From JBHIYN01 sp041984235 (lineage in GTDB: Bacteria; Pseudomonadota; Gammaproteobacteria; Ga0077536), in assembly GCA_041984235.1 (NCBI GenBank), contig JBHIYN010000003.1:124001-188000 (forward strand): DNA of 64,000 nucleotides, given 5' to 3'. How positions within the stretch are numbered: position 1 is the first letter of the stretch; each line of letters opens with the position of its first letter. The translations under genes were made by a program, and so were the position numbers. Positions 48,901 through 57,756 of the stretch are shown one piece after another. The notes under the pieces were generated by a model. It ran no database searches, had not been told where the DNA came from, and was given only the letters and a program-made list of their open reading frames with translations.

Positions 48901-49827
48901 TTGAACAAGATTCGTCTCGGCTTCGGCCTGGTCAACTACCCCTTCGAAGACGGCCGCGGCTTCTTCCGCTGGGTCGAGATGCTGGAAGCCGCCGGGGTCG
49001 ACTCGGTGTGGCAGTCCGATCGCCTGATCTCGACCGACAACTACCTCGAGTCGCTGAGCGCCCTGGCCGCGCTTGCCGGTTGCACCGAGCGCATCAAGTT
49101 CGGCATGAACGCGATCGTGGCGCCGCTGCGTGACCCGTTGGTGCTCGCCAAGCAGTGCGCCACCATCGACTTCTTGAGCGGCGGGCGCCTGTTGCCGATG
49201 TTCGGCGTGGGTTACCCGAAGGCCGCCGAGTGGGCGGCGACCGGGCGCACTTCGGAGCATCGCGGCTCACGGGCCAACGAAATGTTCGAACTGCTGGCCC
49301 GGTTGTGGAGCGAGGAGTCGGTCGACTACGAGGGGCGCTTCTACCAGTACCGCAACGCGACCATCGCGCCACGCCCGGTTCAGCAACCCCTGCCGCTGTG
49401 GATTGGCGGCAACAGCGATGCCGCGATCCGGCGCACCGCGCGCCTCGGCAGCGGCTGGATTGGCGGCATCGCCAGCCCGGCCGAGGTCGAACGCGCGATT
49501 ACCGGGATCAGGGCCGAGGCGGCCCGCGTCGGGCGCCACATCGACGACGACCACTACGGCGCGTCGCTGGCCTATCGCATCGGCAGCGCGAACGACGCGG
49601 CCGTGGTCAACTCGCCCTTCGTCAAGCGCACCGGCATCGGCGAAGACATGGACCTCAATCCCTTGTTCGCCATCGGCTCCAGCGACGACGTCATCGCGCG
49701 GCTGCGGGATTACATCGCCGTAGGCGCGTCGAAATTCGTGCTCTTCCCGATCGCCTCGGGAGAGGCGGACATGATTGCCCAGACCCGACGTATCATCGAC
49801 GAGGTCAAGCCCGCCATCGAGAACTGA
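48901..49827 (+). CDS. LLM-class F420-dependent oxidoreductase
   Basis: A 308-residue luciferase-like protein: MLEAAGVDSVWQSDRLISTD, RIKFGMNAIVAPLRDPLVLA, TIDFLSGGRLLPMFGVGYPK and LPLWIGGNSDAAIRRTARLG. The TTG start at 48901 is the only one that fits the conserved N-terminus (NKIRLGFGLVNY) and follows a GAGGG. It is coupled to the GST-like gene, 10 bp upstream. F420 use is inferred from family and context; substrate unknown. Confidence 0.87.
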   Translation: MNKIRLGFGLVNYPFEDGRGFFRWVEMLEAAGVDSVWQSDRLISTDNYLESLSALAALAGCTERIKFGMNAIVAPLRDPLVLAKQCATIDFLSGGRLLPMFGVGYPKAAEWAATGRTSEHRGSRANEMFELLARLWSEESVDYEGRFYQYRNATIAPRPVQQPLPLWIGGNSDAAIRRTARLGSGWIGGIASPAEVERAITGIRAEAARVGRHIDDDHYGASLAYRIGSANDAAVVNSPFVKRTGIGEDMDLNPLFAIGSSDDVIARLRDYIAVGASKFVLFPIASGEADMIAQTRRIIDEVKPAIEN

Positions 49828-49835
49828 CGGGCGCA

Positions 49836-49857
49836 CCCGGGGCACGGCAGCCCCGGG
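49836..49857. terminator. Hairpin between convergent LLM and RRM genes
   Basis: A perfect 8-bp stem CCCGGGGC/GCCCCGGG with a 6-nt loop in the 54-bp gap between converging genes; no T run. Confidence 0.4.
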
Positions 49858-49881
49858 CGGAGCCGGCAGCCCGGCCGTGCC

Positions 49882-50142
49882 TCAGCGGCGCGGGCGATCG
49901 TTGCGCGGGCGCGCCTCGTTGACGCGCACCGCACGGCCGCGAATCATCGCGCCGTTCAGTTCGGCAATCGCCGCTTCGCCTTCAGCCTGGTCGGGCATCT
50001 CGACGAAACCGAATCCTTTCGAGCGACCGGTATCGCGGTCCATGATGATCTTCGCATTGTCGACCGTGCCATGCTGCTCGAACGCTTCGCGGAGTTCATC
50101 GGTGGTCATGTCGTACGAAAGGTTGCCTACATAAATATCCAT
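49882..50142 (-). CDS. RRM-type RNA-binding protein
   Basis: An 86-residue single RRM protein with RNP2 IYVGNLSY at the N-terminus and RNP1 KGFGFVEM at residues 42-49, ending in a basic Arg/Pro tail. It binds single-stranded RNA; bacterial members are often cold-induced. TGAGG precedes the ATG by about 10 bp. A 445-bp gene-free region lies directly upstream, suggesting a long regulated 5' leader. Confidence 0.95.
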   Translation of the reverse strand: MDIYVGNLSYDMTTDELREAFEQHGTVDNAKIIMDRDTGRSKGFGFVEMPDQAEGEAAIAELNGAMIRGRAVRVNEARPRNDRPRR

Positions 50143-50587
50143 GCGTGAATGCCTCAGAGAGCCGGCCGCCGCTTATCGAGCCCGGAAATCCCGCATGACG
50201 GCCTGGATGCGGGAGGCGTTGATCGTTCGCGCGGGCTGTACGCCCGGCGACCGAATCAGAAAACATTCGTCGGGAGCACGCACGTGATGCATGTCCGCAT
50301 GGAACGCAGCCGCGAACCCGCCACGGCGCACGGCTTCGGCCATTGCTGCAGGACGGAATTCGGGTGCGGTGAACAAGCGTGGAAATTCGGAATCGGGACG
50401 GGTAGGGAGGAATCGAAACGATGGCGCGCGCTTGCCGTTGTTCTGGCCTGCCGGGCTCCCCGAGCCAGGCAGCATCGCGTCTGCGCCGATGTGGTTTCTG
50501 CGAACGTCCTCGCTGCTGAACGCCTTGCGCGTATAGGCCAATAATAGACGTACACCGGGGCGCCCGCAACGATTGCGAGGTTCCGGG
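50143..50587 (-). promoter_or_regulatory. 445-bp gene-free region, probable long leader of the RRM gene
   Basis: No open frame here has recognisable homology or a good ribosome-binding site. Reading the minus strand, the region nearest 50540-50570 has an AT-rich stretch (CTATTATTGGCCTATACG) that could hold a promoter, followed by about 400 bases with several short inverted repeats (for example CCTGGCTCGGGGAGCCCGG near 50455-50475) before the RRM start. Long leaders of this kind are known for cold-shock and RNA-binding protein genes. Confidence 0.4.
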
Positions 50588-51565
50588 TTACCGCTCGATG
50601 ACGACCTTGCCATAGACCTCTCTGCTTTCGATCAGGCGCATCCCTTCACAAACCTGCGCGAACGGCAGCGTGCGGTAGACGACCGGGTCGATCGCGCCCA
50701 CCCTGAGCAGGTCGTAGAGGTGTTCCTGGCAGGCTACGCCACGCGCCGGGTCCCGCTGGATCCAGCTCCCCCAGGCCAGCCCCATCACGGCCATGTTCTT
50801 GAGCAGTGTGCGGTTGAGCTCGATCTTCGGAATGCTGCCACCGGCGAAGCCGATCACGAGTATGCGCCCTTCCCAGGCAATGCAGCGCTTGGTCTGCTCG
50901 AACAGCTCGCCGCCGACCGGATCGTAGATGACGTCGGCGCAGCGGCCGTCAGTGAGCGCCTTGACCCGTTCGACCAGGTCCTCGTTGCGATAGTCGATGA
51001 CATGGTCGGCACCCTGCTGCCGACACACCTCGAGCTTCTCGGCACTGCCGGCCGCGGCGATCACCTTCGCGCCGAGCACCTTGCCGAGCTGGATCGCAGC
51101 CAGTCCGACGCCGCCTGCGCCGCCGAGCACGAGCAGGGTCTCACCGGGCTGTATGCGCGCACGGTGGACGAGCGCGAAGTAGGACGTACCGTAAGTCACG
51201 CTGAGTGCCGCGGCCTGTACGTCGCTGACGTGGTCGGGCACCGGCCACGCACTGTCGGCATCGACCAGGAAACGGTCGCCAAGCGTACCGCCGCCGTGAC
51301 AGAAGCCGACCACGCGCTGCCCCGGAGAGAAACGGCTGCCGGCCCCGACCGACTCCACCACACCCACGCCCTCGACCCCCGAAACCGCGGGCAGCGGCGC
51401 CTTGACCTGGTACAGGCCCTGACAGATCAGCAGGTCCGGGAAATTGAGCGACACCGCCGTCGTGCGCAGCACGGCTTGTCCCGGGCCTGCCACCGGCTCT
51501 TCGCGTTCCTTCCATTCGAGCACTTCGTCGTAGCGCCCGTAGCGTTCGAATTGCCAGGCATGCAT
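50588..51565 (-). CDS. Zinc-free MDR NADPH:quinone oxidoreductase
   Basis: A 325-residue medium-chain dehydrogenase/reductase of the quinone-oxidoreductase type: AVSLNFPDLLICQGLYQVKA, SGVEGVGVVESVGAGSRFSP, LVLGGAGGVGLAAIQLGKVL (nucleotide loop) and ADHVIDYRNEDLVERVKALT. The zinc-binding Cys residues of alcohol dehydrogenases are absent. It reduces quinones or enones with NADPH. It is the last gene of the carboxylase operon, 39 bp after the FAH gene. Confidence 0.93.
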   Translation of the reverse strand: MHAWQFERYGRYDEVLEWKEREEPVAGPGQAVLRTTAVSLNFPDLLICQGLYQVKAPLPAVSGVEGVGVVESVGAGSRFSPGQRVVGFCHGGGTLGDRFLVDADSAWPVPDHVSDVQAAALSVTYGTSYFALVHRARIQPGETLLVLGGAGGVGLAAIQLGKVLGAKVIAAAGSAEKLEVCRQQGADHVIDYRNEDLVERVKALTDGRCADVIYDPVGGELFEQTKRCIAWEGRILVIGFAGGSIPKIELNRTLLKNMAVMGLAWGSWIQRDPARGVACQEHLYDLLRVGAIDPVVYRTLPFAQVCEGMRLIESREVYGKVVIER

Positions 51566-51604
51566 GGGGTCGACTCCGTAGCCGGCGCAGACGCGCGCCG
51601 GATT

Positions 51605-52465
51605 TCAAATCAGGGTGGTGGATTCGGGCTCGGGCACGACTTCGTTCTCGATGTGTCCGATGCCCTCGATCTCGATGCGTACGCGGTCGCCGCTCTCGAG
51701 GAAACGCTTGGGATCGAAGCCGATGCCGACACCGCTGGGGGTGCCGGTGACAATCAGGTCGCCCGGCTCAAGCGTGAATGCGGCGGTGAGCGTGGCGATC
51801 TGTTCGTAACAGTCGAACACCAGGTGACGGGTGTTGGAGTCCTGCCGCAGCTCACCGTTGACCCAGGTCTTGAGATCGAGGTTGTGAGGATCGGCAATCT
51901 CGTCACGGGTCACGATCCAGGGGCCGAAGGGGCTGTGGGTGTCGAACGACTTGCCGAGGGTGAAGGTCTGCGCCCGCATCTGCCAGTCGCGCACGCTGAC
52001 GTCGTTGCATACCACGTACCCGGCGATGACCTCGTGCGCACGTTCGCGCGGCACGTGCCGGCAGCGTCGCCCGATGACGAAGCCGAGCTCGCCCTCGTAG
52101 TCGAGCTTGTCCGATACCCGTGGCAGGTGGATCGGCGCATAGGGACCGTTCGCGGCGGTCGACTGCTTGTTGAAGAACATCGGGAACTCGGGGGTCGGCA
52201 GGCCGGTTTCCTCGATGTGATCCTTGTAGTTGAGACCGATGGCGAGAATTTTCGGCGGGCGCAGCACGGGGGCGCACAGGGTCACGGCGTCGAGTCCGAA
52301 GGTGGGGCCGTCGGCACCGGCGGCGCGCTCCAGCGCAGCCTCGCCGGCCGCCAGCAGCTCACTCATCGCGGCCGGGAGGCCGGCGTCGGACAGGTCGACG
52401 ACCGCGTCACCGTCGACGCGGCCGACGCGGGTCGAACCGCCTTCGGTAAAGGTCACCAGTTTCAT
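51605..52465 (-). CDS. Fumarylacetoacetate-hydrolase family protein
   Basis: A 286-residue FAH-fold enzyme: ILAIGLNYKDHIEETG, FMFFNKQSTAANGP-like FPMFFNKQSTAA, DYEGELGFVIG (metal Glu), GYVVCNDVSVRDWQ, KSFDTHSPFGPWIV and LIVTGTPSGVGIGFDP. The family hydrolyses C-C bonds of beta-diketo/acylpyruvate acids, or decarboxylates and hydrates related compounds. It lies 10 bp after the carboxylase beta-subunit gene, so it could split or process the beta-keto acid produced by ketone carboxylation (inference). Confidence 0.94.
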   Translation of the reverse strand: MKLVTFTEGGSTRVGRVDGDAVVDLSDAGLPAAMSELLAAGEAALERAAGADGPTFGLDAVTLCAPVLRPPKILAIGLNYKDHIEETGLPTPEFPMFFNKQSTAANGPYAPIHLPRVSDKLDYEGELGFVIGRRCRHVPRERAHEVIAGYVVCNDVSVRDWQMRAQTFTLGKSFDTHSPFGPWIVTRDEIADPHNLDLKTWVNGELRQDSNTRHLVFDCYEQIATLTAAFTLEPGDLIVTGTPSGVGIGFDPKRFLESGDRVRIEIEGIGHIENEVVPEPESTTLI

Positions 52466-52475
52466 GTTTCAGCTC

Positions 52476-54644
52476 TCAGCGGTAGTGAAGAATCTTGTAC
52501 TCGTCGATGACCATCTCGCGCTGTGGCGGGATCACCACGGTGGTCATGGGATCGCGGATGATGGCGGGGCCGCGAATGACGTTACCGGGCTCCAGTGCCG
52601 CCATCTCCCATACCTCGAAGCTGACCCAGCGGTCGATATGGAACACGTCACGCTCACCGACGCGCGCCGCCGCCGGCGGCTGCTCACCGGCGAGCGGGTG
52701 CTTCAGCAGGCGCGGCTGCGGCTTGGGCGCGATCGCTTCCAGGTTGACCTCGGTCAGCGAGTAGCCGGCGCCGCTGAACTTGGCGCCCTCGGGGTAGACC
52801 TTGGCATACATGGTCTCGAAGGCGTCGATCATGGCCCGGATGTCGTCCGGCCCGGCCATCGTGCCGGAGGCCAGGGCGGTGTCGAAGCTCTCGATCTGGC
52901 CGATGTAGCGCGCCGACACCCCGTAGCGGAACGAGACGCGGCCCGGATCGATACCCTCGGCCGCCATCTCCGCGCGCGCCTCGTCCTCGAGCTCGCGCCA
53001 GGCCTGGTCGATCTCGCGTGCCGTTGCCGCCAGCTCGTCTTCACTGGCCTTGTGCGGAACGAGCACCCGCAGACCGCGGTCGTAGCGGTGCATGTACTCC
53101 GCACACGCGGCGCCGAACGCCGAGAAGCCGGCCGCCCACGGCATGGTGATGACATCGCGGAACTCGATACCCTCGGCGAAGCCGTACATGTGCACCGGCC
53201 CGGCGCCGCCGTAGTAGAGCATGGTGAAATCGTGGGTGTCGTAGCCTTTTGCCGCGACCATGGTGCGCAGCAGGTCGTTCATCTCACCGTTGATGATGCC
53301 GAGCACGCCGGCGCCGGCCTCGTAGACGTCGAGACCCAGCGGGTCGGCCACGCTCTCCTTCAGCGCGGCGAGGGCACGGTCGCGGTCCAGCCGCACCTGC
53401 CCGCCGAGGAAGTAATCCGCGTCGACGTAGCCCAGCGCGACGTTGATGTCGGTCACCGTCAGGCGGTCGTACTGGTAGCAGATGCCGACCTTGGCGCCCG
53501 CCGACTCCGGGCCGACGTGCAGGCGCTTGTACTCGTCGACCCACACCACCGAGCCGGCGCCGTTGCCGGCCGAATCCAGTTCCACCATCGGCAGCGCCAG
53601 CCGGTGGCCGGCGATGTCGGCGCTCTTGGCGATGCCGATGCGTCCGTCGACGATGAGCCCGACGTCGAAGCTGGTGCCGCCCATGTCGGCGGTGACGATG
53701 TTGTCCAGGCCGAGCTGCCCGGCCACGAACTGGGCGCCGATGAGGCCGCCGATCGGGCCCGAGATCATGGTCTCGTAGAGCCGCGGGTAGTCCATGTTGA
53801 CCGCGCCGCCGTACGACAGCAGGGTCAGCAGGCGCCCGTCGAAGCCCTGACTGCGTGCCGCCTGTTCGACCCCGAGCAGGGAGTCGCGCACCTGCTCGGC
53901 CGCGAAGCACTGGAACAGCAGGCTCTTGAGGCGGCTGTTCTCCTTCGCCACCGGGGCGACGTCCGCCGAGCACACCACCGGCACGTCCAGCCCGCGCTCG
54001 GCGACGATGGATTGCACGATGTCACGCGCCTGGTGCTCGTGGCGCGGGTCGACGAAGGAGTACAGGAACAGGATGCCGATCACCTCGCAGCCGTTGTCGA
54101 GCAGCCGCGCGGCGCCCTCGCGGACCTGCCGCTCGTTGACCGGGATCAGCGTATGCCCGGCGGGCAGGTGGATGTTGCCCTGGTAACAGCCGCCGCCCAT
54201 GCGCTCGCTGACGCTGACCACGTTCTTCGGATCGACCAGCGGCCGGGTGTGCTTGTGCAGCTGCTGGTGCAGACCCTCGGCCTGGCTCTGGCCGAGGTAG
54301 GTGAGGCCGCCTTCCATGACCGTGATGTCCTCGAAGCCGCGCGTCACCATGAGGCCGACCTTGCGGCCGTCACCGGTCAGGATGGTGTTCAGCATGCCGG
54401 TGCCGCAGTAGATGTCGGCGGCGCAGCGGGCGTGCACTGCGCCGGAATCGAGCCCGATCTGCGCGGCCGCGTCGGCCACCGAATCGCGGTAGCTGCGGGC
54501 CTGGTCGTCGCGCCGGCTGATCGACTTGCCGACCGTGAAGGTGCCGTCGGGCTTGACCAGGATGGCGTCGGTCATGGTGCCGCCGGCGTCGAGTGCGAGG
54601 ATCAGGTCGCGCGTCGGCCCTGCTTCAGCAGCGGTGGTGCTCAT
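52476..54644 (-). CDS. acxA: Acetone-carboxylase-type beta subunit (HyuA-like)
   Basis: A 722-residue hydantoinase A/oxoprolinase-family protein. The ATP motif is LILALDAGGTMTDAILVKPD near the N-terminus; GLMVTRGFEDITVMEGGLTY, VVCSADVAPVAKENSRLKSL, DMGGTSFDVGLIVDGRIG and MLYYGGAGPVHMYGFA follow. The length matches AcxA (about 717). In acetone carboxylase this subunit helps activate acetone and bicarbonate at the expense of ATP. The separate gamma-subunit gene upstream distinguishes this set from hydantoinases. The substrate may be acetone or a larger ketone. Confidence 0.85.
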   Translation of the reverse strand: MSTTAAEAGPTRDLILALDAGGTMTDAILVKPDGTFTVGKSISRRDDQARSYRDSVADAAAQIGLDSGAVHARCAADIYCGTGMLNTILTGDGRKVGLMVTRGFEDITVMEGGLTYLGQSQAEGLHQQLHKHTRPLVDPKNVVSVSERMGGGCYQGNIHLPAGHTLIPVNERQVREGAARLLDNGCEVIGILFLYSFVDPRHEHQARDIVQSIVAERGLDVPVVCSADVAPVAKENSRLKSLLFQCFAAEQVRDSLLGVEQAARSQGFDGRLLTLLSYGGAVNMDYPRLYETMISGPIGGLIGAQFVAGQLGLDNIVTADMGGTSFDVGLIVDGRIGIAKSADIAGHRLALPMVELDSAGNGAGSVVWVDEYKRLHVGPESAGAKVGICYQYDRLTVTDINVALGYVDADYFLGGQVRLDRDRALAALKESVADPLGLDVYEAGAGVLGIINGEMNDLLRTMVAAKGYDTHDFTMLYYGGAGPVHMYGFAEGIEFRDVITMPWAAGFSAFGAACAEYMHRYDRGLRVLVPHKASEDELAATAREIDQAWRELEDEARAEMAAEGIDPGRVSFRYGVSARYIGQIESFDTALASGTMAGPDDIRAMIDAFETMYAKVYPEGAKFSGAGYSLTEVNLEAIAPKPQPRLLKHPLAGEQPPAAARVGERDVFHIDRWVSFEVWEMAALEPGNVIRGPAIIRDPMTTVVIPPQREMVIDEYKILHYR

Positions 54645-54810
54645 GGTGAATCTCCCCAGTCAGGCTGGCGCGGCGCCGGGCGTGGCGGCTCCGCACACTA
54701 TGTCATTAATGGCCATGCGGCCCGCCGCAGGTCGCCGCGCCGGTGCGAGACCGGGCGAACGCTGGCCGGTGCGGGACCGGCCGCTGCGGGCCGCGGGCGG
54801 TATGGCTCCC

Positions 54811-55371
54811 CTAACGCCAGGTGGCGGTGACGCTGGCCGAGCGGTCCTCGTACCAGTCTCCGGCCTCGTCGTCGAGCGGGCGTCCCAGGTAGTCACGGTA
54901 GAACTTGTCGAGATCCGGCAACATCTCGAACACGATCGGATAACCGGGAGCGACGACCTCCACCGCGTGCTGCGTCGCGCACTGCGGACAGAAAAACTCG
55001 CGGACTTCCTGCCAGCCGGGCTCCGGCACGGCTGGCGCCGGGTCGAACACCTCGGCCATCTTCTCCAGCGTCTTACGCGTACGGATGCGGCAGCGAAGCT
55101 TCCAGTTCTCGCGGTAATCGCCGAACTCGTGGCCGCATTCGCATTGCGTCACGCGGCGTTGCCCCTTGCGTACGACGTAGAGCTTGTCACCCAGGCGCAT
55201 CAGGATCGGGTCGTCCCACGGCACGCGTTCCTGCAGCACCTCGATGTACTTGAAGAAGCGATCGGTGTCCTTGCGCGGCAGCTTGAGCAGGCGCTCGGCA
55301 TTGTCGTCGTCGATGGTGCCGTCGACGAGCTGGCGTATGAGGTCCTTGCTGACCGAGACGTCTTCACTCAC
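54811..55371 (-). CDS. acxC: Acetone-carboxylase-type gamma subunit
   Basis: A 186-residue protein. EVLQERVPWDDPILMRLGDK, TQCECGHEFGDYRENWKLRC and EFFCPQCATQHAVEV closely resemble AcxC of Xanthobacter-type acetone carboxylase from memory (ECGH and CPxC...H, with Cys77, Cys79, Cys128, Cys131 and His135 as likely zinc ligands). This subunit is found only in ketone carboxylases (acetone, acetophenone type) and so fixes the identity of the operon. It starts 3 bp after the alpha-subunit stop. A 166-bp gap without a visible gene separates it from the beta subunit. Confidence 0.88.
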   Translation of the reverse strand: MSEDVSVSKDLIRQLVDGTIDDDNAERLLKLPRKDTDRFFKYIEVLQERVPWDDPILMRLGDKLYVVRKGQRRVTQCECGHEFGDYRENWKLRCRIRTRKTLEKMAEVFDPAPAVPEPGWQEVREFFCPQCATQHAVEVVAPGYPIVFEMLPDLDKFYRDYLGRPLDDEAGDWYEDRSASVTATWR

Positions 55372-55374
55372 GGC

Positions 55375-57606
55375 TCAATCCTCACTGACCGCGAAATCGG
55401 CCGGCAGCTGCCAGAAGGCGGTGAACTCGCGCCGGAACTTGTCGAACTCCAGGCTCTGCGCATACATCTCGCGCACCTCGGTCACGAACTCGCTGCTCTC
55501 CACGGCACGGCGCTCGTCGCGCCACCAGTCCTCGACCGGCTGCGACTCGTCCAGCCGCTGCTGCCTGAGCGCCGCGCGCTTCGCCGCGGTCGCGTCCGCA
55601 TCCAGGCACCAGGCGCCGTCATCGCCCTGGTTGGCGACTACGCCGTGCATGTTGCTGACGAACTCGTAGCTCGGACAGATGCCACTGTTGAGATCGGCGA
55701 CGACCAGCAGCGGGTCGCGATCGAGGGGATCGCCCCAGCCGCCGGAAGAACCGGCGGCATCGACGAACAGGTCGTTGTTCTTCAGCGCGAGCTCGGGACA
55801 GTCGGTCTTCCAGATCTCGAGGTTGCCGACCTGCAGCCGGCCATCGTCGACCATTTCGAGCAGCTCGCGCGCGTCACGCGGGGTCTCGCCTTCGGCGATC
55901 AGCGCGTCGAGGTTGGTGTCACGCGCCGAGATCATGAAGCTGGCAGGCCCGGGATAGGCGCCGCTCATGCCGAGGCCAACCGACGGTGTGCACGAGAGAC
56001 CGCCGTTGGGACGGGTCAGCGCGACGTGCCGGCCCGGCTCCACGCACCAGTGTACGGCCGAGTTGCCGGGGCCGCCGCGGTACTTGCCGTAGCCGAAGTA
56101 GCCCGGCAGCAGCTTGCGGCCGAGGTAGAACAGCGGCGGCACCGTCGACTCGAACTCCTCGGCGTCGCCGATGGTCGCCATCTGCGACCAGGCCGCCCAC
56201 ACCAGCGGCTCGCCGTCCTTGTAGCACCAGGCGCCGCGGCCGGTGCCGCCCAGCCATTCGAAGTTGGTGAAGCCGTAGCTAGTGCCGTCCTCGGTGGTGC
56301 CGGCACCCTGGAAAGCGCCCCAGTTGCCGTCCACCGTGAACGCTTCCTCGAGGTAGCCGCGGCTGAACATCGCGCGGCTGACCGAGCCGAAGCCGATGCT
56401 GTTCAGGGCCACGGTCTGCGCCCACAGGTTGGCATTGCTGGCGTACTCGTTGTCAGGGTTGTAGACGCTGCCCTTGGGATAGTGACGCTGTACCGCGAGG
56501 TCGATGCCGGCGGTGACCTTGGTGTTGTGCGAGAAGGAGTTGATCATGCCGAGGAAGACGGCGCAGTCGACCCCGCCCGGCGTCGCGTTGTAGGAGTGAT
56601 AGCCCCACTTGGAGCTGCCCTCGGCGTCGAGCAGCAGGCCCTGCTCGTTGGGCTCCACGCTGCCGCGCACGTGGATCAGGGTGTTCTTGTCGGCGTGCGA
56701 CCAGACGTTCTGCAGCCCCTTGTACTTGACCAGGCGGAAGGCGCAGCCGTTATAGGTGCCGGGCACCATGGTCTGGCGCATGTTGTCGACCACCATGCGC
56801 CGCGACTCCTCGATGACCTCGCGGATCGCGCGCTTGTAGTAGTCCATGCCGAACTCGTCGATCAGCTTGTGCGCGGCCTCGTGAATCATGGCGCAGCCGG
56901 CCAGGCGCATCTTGTCGTCGAGGATGTTCATGGTCGCGGCGCGCGTGCGGCGCTCCCAGATCGCCTTCCACCAGGACTCCTGCTTGAGCTTGCGCCCGGT
57001 GCGCATCGGCGGGCACACCAGTCCGTCCATGAAGGTGTCGACGGAGAAAGTCGCCCAGGATCCCGCGACCGGCGCACCGTTCTCCATCAGGTGGTTGATG
57101 CCGATCGCCCAGGCGACGATCTCGCCGTCGACGCAGATCGGCACGAAGGAGTAGAAGTCACCGGGATGCGGCACGCCGCCGGTGAGCCCGTCGGACACCG
57201 CGTAGACGTCGCCGTCCTCGATGCCGTCGTTGACGTCGTAGTCGTTGTCCGCCATGTAGCGGATCGAGGTCGGGAAGATGACCGTGTGCGAGAGGAAGCC
57301 GAGCGACACGGCGAGAGTGTCGCCTTCCGGCGTCGCGATGCCCCACAGGCATTCGCCCATCTCGCGCGAGCCCGGGCTGGCGGCGACGAAGCGCGCCGAC
57401 TCGCGCGCGGCGAGCACGGACGAGTGCAGCTTGGAGTAGAAGCGCTCGTACTTGATCGGATCGGAATCGCGCAGGGACAGCTCGCGCACGCCGTAATAGT
57501 GGCCGCTCTCGCGGGTCAGGCGATCACGCTCGGCGATCATCTCGCGCAGGGTGGGGCGGCGCGGCGCCTCGACCAGGGTCTGCCGCTCGCTGAGTGCTTG
57601 TGCCAT
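55375..57606 (-). CDS. acxB: Acetone-carboxylase-type alpha subunit (HyuB-like)
   Basis: A 743-residue hydantoinase B-family protein: ERFYSKLHSSVLAARESARF, ECLWGIATPEGDTLAVSLGF, HTVIFPTSIRYMADND, VSDGLTGGVPHPGDFYSFVP, YNATPGGVDCAVFLGMINSF and AAGSSGGWGDPLDRDP. The length and PHPGDF and GGWGDP segments fit AcxB, the metal-containing alpha subunit where ketone carboxylation occurs. GGGGAG precedes the ATG at 57606. It is the first gene of the five-gene operon acxB-acxC-acxA-FAH-MDR and is divergent from the LLM gene at 57757. Confidence 0.87.
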   Translation of the reverse strand: MAQALSERQTLVEAPRRPTLREMIAERDRLTRESGHYYGVRELSLRDSDPIKYERFYSKLHSSVLAARESARFVAASPGSREMGECLWGIATPEGDTLAVSLGFLSHTVIFPTSIRYMADNDYDVNDGIEDGDVYAVSDGLTGGVPHPGDFYSFVPICVDGEIVAWAIGINHLMENGAPVAGSWATFSVDTFMDGLVCPPMRTGRKLKQESWWKAIWERRTRAATMNILDDKMRLAGCAMIHEAAHKLIDEFGMDYYKRAIREVIEESRRMVVDNMRQTMVPGTYNGCAFRLVKYKGLQNVWSHADKNTLIHVRGSVEPNEQGLLLDAEGSSKWGYHSYNATPGGVDCAVFLGMINSFSHNTKVTAGIDLAVQRHYPKGSVYNPDNEYASNANLWAQTVALNSIGFGSVSRAMFSRGYLEEAFTVDGNWGAFQGAGTTEDGTSYGFTNFEWLGGTGRGAWCYKDGEPLVWAAWSQMATIGDAEEFESTVPPLFYLGRKLLPGYFGYGKYRGGPGNSAVHWCVEPGRHVALTRPNGGLSCTPSVGLGMSGAYPGPASFMISARDTNLDALIAEGETPRDARELLEMVDDGRLQVGNLEIWKTDCPELALKNNDLFVDAAGSSGGWGDPLDRDPLLVVADLNSGICPSYEFVSNMHGVVANQGDDGAWCLDADATAAKRAALRQQRLDESQPVEDWWRDERRAVESSEFVTEVREMYAQSLEFDKFRREFTAFWQLPADFAVSED

Positions 57607-57756
57607 CGTCGTCTCCCCTTAACAATGGGATGCGGCGCGGATACGCCGGCGAATGGCCAGATTCTGGCATAGCAGCAGGGGTGACGAAAGCCGGCCGGCC
57701 GCGACCGGCGCCTTCGGCGACCGTTAATGCGGTAGTGCAACATACGAGGAGGGGAG

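Noticed and set aside
50173..50613. A 146-codon minus-strand frame upstream of the RRM gene
   Set aside because: No homology, no ribosome-binding site, and it overlaps the end of the quinone-oxidoreductase gene; better explained as leader sequence.
52230..57672. Very long plus-strand open frames (866 and 1048 codons) opposite the carboxylase genes
   Set aside because: They are antisense to well-supported AcxA, AcxC and AcxB genes and show no family motif.
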